From: Legionella bononiensis
GTDB lineage: Bacteria > Pseudomonadota > Gammaproteobacteria > Legionellales > Legionellaceae
NCBI RefSeq assembly: GCF_016786215.1
Contig: NZ_JADOBG010000022.1
Coordinates: forward strand, 124,001 to 188,000
Direction: 5' to 3'
Length of the DNA stretch: 64,000 nt
Position numbers and translations under genes: made by a program
Notes under the pieces: generated by a model
What the model was told of the DNA's origin: nothing
The model's input: the letters and a program-made list of their open reading frames with translations, nothing else
The model's database searches: none
Shown here: positions 59,136-64,000 of the stretch, piece after piece
Layout: every line of letters begins with the position of its first letter
Numbering within the stretch: position 1 is the first letter of the stretch

Positions 59136-60317
59136 CTAGGGATAATCAGACTGCGTATCCTGTAAAAATGGCGAGTGAAGAAGATCGACTATAAATTGCT
59201 CACAAGTCTCCAATTGCCCCATATCAACGTATTCATTGGCGCGATGAGCCTGCTCTATACTGCCCGGGCCACAGACTATAGTGGGAATTTGTGCTTGCTG
59301 AAATAATCCAGCCTCTGTAGCATAAGCAACCTTTAGCACTTTATCGCTTTGACAAATGATTTGTGCAGCCTGGACAATACGTTCTGATGGATTAGTGTCC
59401 AAACCTGGTGCTTTTGCTATAGTCTCGAGGTTAACATCAGCGGCTTGCTGCTCCTGTTTCATAACGGGCCTTAATTGCTCATCAACAAAGGAAACAATTT
59501 TTTGATGGAGTTCGTCAGGGTTATCTACAGCCAAATTTCTAAATTCAAATATAAAATCACATAAACTGGGTATCGTATTATAGGAGTTACCGCCTTTAAT
59601 CAGATTGGTAGTCAAGGTGGTATAGGGTACATCGTATGAAGGATCCTGAAATCCCTTATTTTTATACTCTGTAGCAATTCCTCTCAAATAACTGATCATG
59701 GTTGCAGCATGCTCAATTGCATTGGAACCTTGATCTGTCAAAGAGGAATGTGCTGCAACACCATGGATCTGGCAGCGGTAGGATTGCTTGCCTTTATGCC
59801 CAATAACCGGTTGCATGGATGTGGGCTCGCCAACAATACAGGCATCAGGCTTGTAATTCAGCTCTAATATTTTGTCTATTAAATGAGGAGCACCCAAACA
59901 ACCGATTTCTTCATCATATGAAAAGGCAAAATGTACAGGAAAAGACAAATTCATATTCATTAATTTCGGAATTAAAGCCATTACAACTGCAATAAATCCT
60001 TTCATATCACAAGCACCACGTCCATAAACGCGGTTTTCCTTAATAGTAGCCTGAAATGGATTACTGTCCCAATTTTGTCCATCAACAGGAACAACATCGG
60101 TGTGACCAGACAAAACTATTCCACCATTCATCCTGCCGTTCTTACCAGGTAGAGTAGCTAACAAATTGGCTTTGGGTTCTTTGCTGTCGTGGATTAAAAC
60201 AGGATTAATTTTATAATCACTAAAAGCATTAGCCAAAAACTCAATGAGTGATAAATTCGAATTGCGCGAAGTAGTATCGAAAGCAATCAGTTGAGCTAAC
60301 CAGTCGAGATGCGTCAT
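59136..60317 (-). CDS. argE: Acetylornithine deacetylase (M20 family)
   Basis: About 393 residues. The ATG at 60317 with AAGGAGT in front starts MTHLDWLAQLIAFDTTSRNS, as in ArgE. Upstream residues in the longer frame overlap the MFS gene and are rejected. Metal ligands are visible: SGHTDVVPVDGQNW (His, Asp), GRGACDMKGF (bridging Asp), and SYDEEIGCLG (Glu pair). A dimerisation domain spans about 180-290. It removes acetyl from N-acetylornithine in arginine synthesis. Related M20 enzymes (DapE, ArgE-like) cannot be fully excluded. It starts 11 bp after the MFS gene, so they are probably co-transcribed. Confidence 0.9.
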   Translation of the reverse strand: MTHLDWLAQLIAFDTTSRNSNLSLIEFLANAFSDYKINPVLIHDSKEPKANLLATLPGKNGRMNGGIVLSGHTDVVPVDGQNWDSNPFQATIKENRVYGRGACDMKGFIAVVMALIPKLMNMNLSFPVHFAFSYDEEIGCLGAPHLIDKILELNYKPDACIVGEPTSMQPVIGHKGKQSYRCQIHGVAAHSSLTDQGSNAIEHAATMISYLRGIATEYKNKGFQDPSYDVPYTTLTTNLIKGGNSYNTIPSLCDFIFEFRNLAVDNPDELHQKIVSFVDEQLRPVMKQEQQAADVNLETIAKAPGLDTNPSERIVQAAQIICQSDKVLKVAYATEAGLFQQAQIPTIVCGPGSIEQAHRANEYVDMGQLETCEQFIVDLLHSPFLQDTQSDYP

Positions 60318-60328
60318 AATACTCCTTT

Positions 60329-61615
60329 TTAAATGGTGACTAATTGATCGGAATGCATTACTTCCGATTTGTTTGGCTCCTGATATGCAAGAGCAGCACA
60401 TAAACTGATGGACACAGCTGTCATTAAATAATAAGTGAAAATCATAGGATTATGAGTCTTCTCAATTAATGCAGTAATAACAAATGGAGCAAATCCGCCA
60501 AAGAGCATCACCGCTAGATTATAGCTAATCGCCAGACAGGTGGATCGTATAAGAACGGGAAACATCTCACTCACTACAGCGGTCATTACACCAAAATAAG
60601 CCCCAATAAATACCCCCAAAATACTCTCAACCAGTATCAGGGTACTTAAAGCAGGATGCTGATTAAGCAGAGACAGTAAAGGATAAATAAGGCTAATATA
60701 CAACAATAAGGATCCGAGTAAGATCGGTTTTTTGCCTATTCTATCCGACAGGGCGCCAAACAAAGGAATGGTGATTATGCTGATTAAAATACCTGTCATC
60801 GGCCCCAGATACGCTTCCTTCATTGATAAATGTAAATACAATTTACTAAACGTGGGCATGTAACTGAATAATGTATAAACAGACCCTGTACAGCCAATTA
60901 CAAGACCTAGCGCAATAACTAATAAACGATTTTGTTGCATAATAATACTCAATAAACTCAATGTCCTGGCAGGTTTCGAAGTCCAAATGATTTGACGCTG
61001 CAACCGGCGCCTGAGCAACCATCCAATGGGTAAAATGAACAGGCCAATAGCAAAAGGAAACCGCCATGCATAGTCGTATAAGAACTCTTTAGAGCACGTT
61101 ACCGTCAGAAAAAAACAAATAGACGATCCTAAGAGCACTGCTAATAATTGCCCCACCATTTGAAAGGAAGTATACAGACCTTTTTTATCTTCAGGCGCCA
61201 ATTGATTCAGCAGGGAACTGGCTATGCCAAACTCCGCCCCAGTAGCCAATCCCTGAATTAATCGAGCCCCTACAATCAACACAGTAGCCCAAAGTCCTAT
61301 GTGTGCAAATGACGGAGTGAAGGTAATAAGGATTGTGGCAAATGCCATTAGGTTAAAAACCAACATGAGCGCTTTATGATGCCCCTGTTTGTCAGCCCAT
61401 AACCCTAATAATACTCCGCCTAAAGGTCTGACAACCAACGCAACACCAGAACTTGCCATAGTTGCTAATAAAGAAGTGATTCGATTTTGATTTGGGAAAT
61501 AAGCTTGCGCGATAAACAGAAGCATGAAGTTATATATCATGAAATCATACCATTCCATGGCGTTACCAATGCAGATTGCGGCAATGGTTTTTAATGAATT
61601 ATTTGAATTTGACAT
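60329..61615 (-). CDS. MFS transporter, metabolite:H+ symporter (ProP/ShiA-like)
   Basis: 428 residues with 12 helices. The start IAAICIGNAMEWYDFMIYNF is the hallmark of the metabolite:H+ symporter group, which includes proline/betaine and dicarboxylate uptake systems. RPLGGVLLGLWADKQGHHKAL and ARLIQGLATGAEFGIASSLL, and in the second half GALSDRIGKKPILLG, are further signatures. Substrate unknown. The link to argE (11 bp apart) may point to an amino-acid or related compound. Confidence 0.9.
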   Translation of the reverse strand: MSNSNNSLKTIAAICIGNAMEWYDFMIYNFMLLFIAQAYFPNQNRITSLLATMASSGVALVVRPLGGVLLGLWADKQGHHKALMLVFNLMAFATILITFTPSFAHIGLWATVLIVGARLIQGLATGAEFGIASSLLNQLAPEDKKGLYTSFQMVGQLLAVLLGSSICFFLTVTCSKEFLYDYAWRFPFAIGLFILPIGWLLRRRLQRQIIWTSKPARTLSLLSIIMQQNRLLVIALGLVIGCTGSVYTLFSYMPTFSKLYLHLSMKEAYLGPMTGILISIITIPLFGALSDRIGKKPILLGSLLLYISLIYPLLSLLNQHPALSTLILVESILGVFIGAYFGVMTAVVSEMFPVLIRSTCLAISYNLAVMLFGGFAPFVITALIEKTHNPMIFTYYLMTAVSISLCAALAYQEPNKSEVMHSDQLVTI

Positions 61616-61809
61616 GGTTTAAAATCACTGTTTTATTTGTGTATTTATAAATACGACACATCGGATCACTGAAGACGCCAATGTAGAGTACCGTGTTTTT
61701 TCTATTATTTAAATGAGATCAAATTAAAGAATTTCATCGTATGAGTTATTAGGAAGACGGGCTTTACAAAAAAAATTGTCGATAATGAAGAAACCATCAG
61801 GAGTACACT

Positions 61810-61908
61810 TAATTTAATTTACCAAATAATACTGATAGGAATTTGGGGTTATGGTTTTTCGATATTGGACATACCATTCATGGACCCTCCGCCTTCGCGG
61901 AGGGTGAC
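61810..61908 (-). mobile_element. Partial copy of the hairpin-ended element
   Basis: TACTGATAGGAATTTGGGGT through CATTCATGG and the hairpin CCCTCCGCCTTCGCGGAGGG matches one half of the full element that follows. The other half is missing. The orientation is opposite to the copies at 9-10 kb. Confidence 0.65.
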
Positions 61909-61961
61909 GGTGATGGCATAGAAAGGGTGACGCAATTTCACGTCACCCTCCGCAATCTCAT

Positions 61962-62177
61962 GTCACCCTCCGCGTAGGCGGAGGGTCCATTCTTTATCAT
62001 TTTCCTCATAACCGCATTATTCGTCTGCTCGCCACCCCTTTTAATGAGATTTGATGTTATACCAGAATAAAACCTTCCTTTTTTATAATTTACAATGTGC
62101 TGATAGGAATATTGGTTTATGATTTTTTAGGTATTGGACTTACCGTTCATGGACCTTCCTACTTCGCGGAGGGTGAC
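61962..62177 (-). mobile_element. 216-bp hairpin-ended element, diverged copy
   Basis: Starts GTCACCCTCCGCGTAGGCGG and ends ACTTCGCGGAGGGTGAC, inverted with respect to the elements at 9093, 9510 and 9998. Core segments CCATTCTTTATCATTT, CCCTTTTAATGAGATTTGA and GGTATTGGACTTACCGTTCA match the reverse complement of those copies. The right hairpin (CCTTCCTACTTCGCGGAGGG) is damaged, so this copy is probably older. Confidence 0.75.
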
Positions 62178-62423
62178 GAAGATGGCATGCAGAAGGTGTC
62201 AAGTGACAGCCGAGGGTGACGTATAAAAAATGAGAATCGTTAAAAGACAAGCCGCTCCAGGTGTGTGAGTTATGGGGCACGTGTCAACAGACCCGAATGA
62301 AGTAACAATTTATTTATAACTTTAATGACCGATTCGAGATAATTTTACTGGTAATTCAATGCTAACTGATTTAAATTATCCCTGTTTTAAAATAATAATA
62401 TACATGGAATGAGTTACTAAATC

Positions 62424-63161
62424 ATGAAAAAATTAACCCTGCTCTCTTTGTTATCTGCATTATCGTTCAGTTCTGTGATCCATGCCGGAGGTATGGGCGA
62501 TTCAAATTTCTGCTGTGCTGCGTTTTTTTCCCTTGAAGGCGGATATACCTGGAATACAATAGATGGATATGATTTTGCTATTGTTGGCACTAATACTGTT
62601 ATCACTTCACAAATTACCAATGATCAATATACTGCCCGTTTAGCAGCAGGCATGCTGAGCATGTTTGATGATCAATTTGGAGCAACTGGAGAGTTAGGTT
62701 GGGGATACTATGGAAAAACCACTCTTAACCCCGTAGGATTCGGTGCAGCCGCCCAGGCGCCTGCTAATTTAACCATGAGCCACACAATAAGCGGATTTGA
62801 TGCTTTATTAGGTATTGCTTACATGCAACCTTATTACAGTTTATCCTTAAAGGCAGGAGCCATGATCCAAAACATGCAGACGCACACTACTGCCGTGTTC
62901 TCCCCAGCCTTTGCATTTCCGCTGATCAACAGCTACAGCGAAAAGAACAACCAGACAGCGGTTTTACCAGAAATAAAATTAGGTGCAGCCTATAACTTTA
63001 ATGAAAATTGGGCTTTGACCGGTTCTTATCTATTCGCCTTAGGCTCAAATCCCAAAACAACCGGGGCGTTTAACCTGAATACCTTGACCGGAAGTTTCAA
63101 TCTGAACAATCAAAATCCAACACTAAACTCCCTGTTAATCGGTGTCCAATATACCGTTTAA
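62424..63161 (+). CDS. Outer-membrane beta-barrel protein
   Basis: 245 residues with a clear signal peptide (KKLTLLSLLSALSFSSVIHA). The mature part (GGMGDSNFCCAAFFSLEGGY, AALGELGWGYYG-like strands) alternates as an 8-strand barrel would and ends IGVQYTV. Legionella genomes carry many such small barrels. Function unknown. It is followed by a strong intrinsic terminator. Confidence 0.82.
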   Translation: MKKLTLLSLLSALSFSSVIHAGGMGDSNFCCAAFFSLEGGYTWNTIDGYDFAIVGTNTVITSQITNDQYTARLAAGMLSMFDDQFGATGELGWGYYGKTTLNPVGFGAAAQAPANLTMSHTISGFDALLGIAYMQPYYSLSLKAGAMIQNMQTHTTAVFSPAFAFPLINSYSEKNNQTAVLPEIKLGAAYNFNENWALTGSYLFALGSNPKTTGAFNLNTLTGSFNLNNQNPTLNSLLIGVQYTV

Positions 63162-63181
63162 CCTGAAATCTAAACGATAAT

Positions 63182-63206
63182 AAAAGGCTCCTTGGAGCCT
63201 TTTTTA
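63182..63206 (+). terminator. Intrinsic terminator after the barrel gene
   Basis: AAAAGGCTCC and GGAGCCTTTT form a 10-bp stem with a two-base loop, running into T6. It starts 21 bp after the stop codon. Confidence 0.92.
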
Positions 63207-63240
63207 TTGATGAATGATTCAAAACTGCCGAAATCACTGG

Positions 63241-63975
63241 CTAGAAAAAAAGCAGATATTTATTATAATCAGTAATGAATTGTTGACTGTTACGGTACTG
63301 AGTCAATGCCCGGTTAATTTCTTCCAACAAAGTTTGATCCTTTGAGTTTACAGCAACAGCCACTAAAGATTCAAAATGTAAGGGGCTACCAAAATCTTCA
63401 ATCAAATCTGACGAGTTGTTACTCCAATAAGATGCCGTGTAGGTATCAACAAATGCAAATCCAATTTTACCTCTGTTGAGAGCGTCAATCATTTCATCAT
63501 CCTGACCATACAGAGAAACAATTGGGTTTTTGATTTTTAATGTATTGATGTGTTGTTGGTAAGATTCATCAGTAATGCCAATTTTTTGATTATATAGAAG
63601 ATCAATTATAAATGGATTTTTTACATATTTTTTTAATCCAATCACGTGGGTTATATTAATTAAATAAGGAATGGAAAAGTTAACTTTTGAAGCACGCTTA
63701 TCTGTAATGACCAGATCACTAACGGCGAGATCTACGGTACCATTTTCGACCTCATCCAGCAGTCTATCCCGTTTAAATGCTATCAGTTCACAATCAAATC
63801 TCAGGGTTCTGCAAACGTACCGAATCATGGAAACGTCAAATCCATCAAAATGAGTTGGATCTAATTGGATTACAAATGGAGGATCAAAATGAGAAACGCC
63901 AATTTTTAATGTTCGTCCATAAGTGCATAATGGCAGCAGAAATAGTAACATTATTATGCAATATTTTCTCACCAT
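63241..63975 (-). CDS. Periplasmic solute-binding protein (SBP_bac_3)
   Basis: 244 residues with signal peptide (KYCIIMLLFLLPLCTYG). The amino-acid-binding family pattern is visible: LKIGVSHFDPPFVI, HFDGFDVSMIRYVCRTL, DLAVSDLVITDKRASKVNFSIPYL and a later GKIGFAFVDTYTASYW. It is shorter than many ABC-linked binding proteins and no permease or ATPase gene is next to it in the window. It may serve a distant transporter or signal on its own. Ligand unknown. Confidence 0.9.
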   Translation of the reverse strand: MVRKYCIIMLLFLLPLCTYGRTLKIGVSHFDPPFVIQLDPTHFDGFDVSMIRYVCRTLRFDCELIAFKRDRLLDEVENGTVDLAVSDLVITDKRASKVNFSIPYLINITHVIGLKKYVKNPFIIDLLYNQKIGITDESYQQHINTLKIKNPIVSLYGQDDEMIDALNRGKIGFAFVDTYTASYWSNNSSDLIEDFGSPLHFESLVAVAVNSKDQTLLEEINRALTQYRNSQQFITDYNKYLLFF

Positions 63976-64000
63976 CGCATCATCCTTGGTCTTTTGATTT

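Larger units (their letters stand above)
61616..62423. other. Gene-free stretch holding relatives of the 212-bp elements
   Basis: About 800 bp. It contains a partial element (about 61810-61908), several half-hairpins between 61915 and 61962 (GTCACCCTCCGC copies) and a full element (61962-62177). No gene was seen. The last 200 bp probably hold the promoter of the outer-membrane protein gene. Confidence 0.7.

Overview
This window reads as a Legionella (or close relative) chromosome segment. The reasons are the low GC content, the gene repertoire (two Kup transporters, PilS/PilR, Sel1-repeat protein, large unrecognised coiled-coil proteins of the type-IV-effector kind, Legionella-style outer-membrane barrels) and very frequent short palindromic repeats between genes. 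The species cannot be fixed from sequence alone. The genus call rests on protein resemblance recalled from knowledge, not on a search.

Layout. 1-1.5 kb: the start of cytochrome bd oxidase (cydA, running off the left edge) with a tiny CydP-like subunit gene. 1.6-9.0 kb: a compact, mostly overlapping operon (TrpR-like regulator, hisG-D-C-B-H-A-F-I) encoding the whole histidine pathway, behind a near-consensus sigma-70 promoter overlaid by a near-perfect Fur box. 9.0-10.4 kb: three 212-bp elements with hairpin-forming inverted ends, separated by 24-bp tandem repeats; related copies in the opposite orientation lie at 61.8-62.2 kb. 10.4-19 kb: NagZ-like hydrolase, a serine-hydrolase-like/DUF302 fusion lacking all its catalytic residues, an RlmI-like methyltransferase, an outer-membrane protein, Kup and RdgC. 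19-26 kb: BamD, tRNA-Ser(UGA), a TIG/DUF1566 exported protein, KdsA and PyrG, with REP-type repeats. 26-29.6 kb: riboflavin operon ribD-ribE-ribBA-ribH. 29.6-34.5 kb: BepA-like protease, a Xre/RES toxin-antitoxin module with an operator-like palindrome, a MATE exporter, and a small AsnC-like protein beside a long perfect inverted repeat.

34.7-41.2 kb: PilR/PilS, a 12-repeat Sel1 protein, a 95-bp repeat array, a LysR regulator and an unknown protein. 41.2-47.3 kb: AmmeMemoRadiSam genes (AmrS divergent from a fused AmrB-AmrA), a PTP/phytase-like exported phosphatase and a GGDEF-EAL protein. 47.7-52 kb: a porin gene interrupted by one in-frame amber codon, a second Kup, a decayed universal-stress-protein gene and YajQ. 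52-56.6 kb: two large unknown proteins, effector candidates. 56.7-64 kb: two MFS transporters, a uridine-kinase-like protein, ArgE, hairpin-ended repeats, an outer-membrane barrel with a clear terminator, and a periplasmic solute-binding protein.

Functionally this is mainly housekeeping biosynthesis (histidine, riboflavin, KDO/CTP, arginine) in tight operons. Short accessory patches between the operons hold repeats, a TA module, decayed genes and candidate virulence genes. No prophage, conjugative element, CRISPR array or intact insertion sequence was seen.
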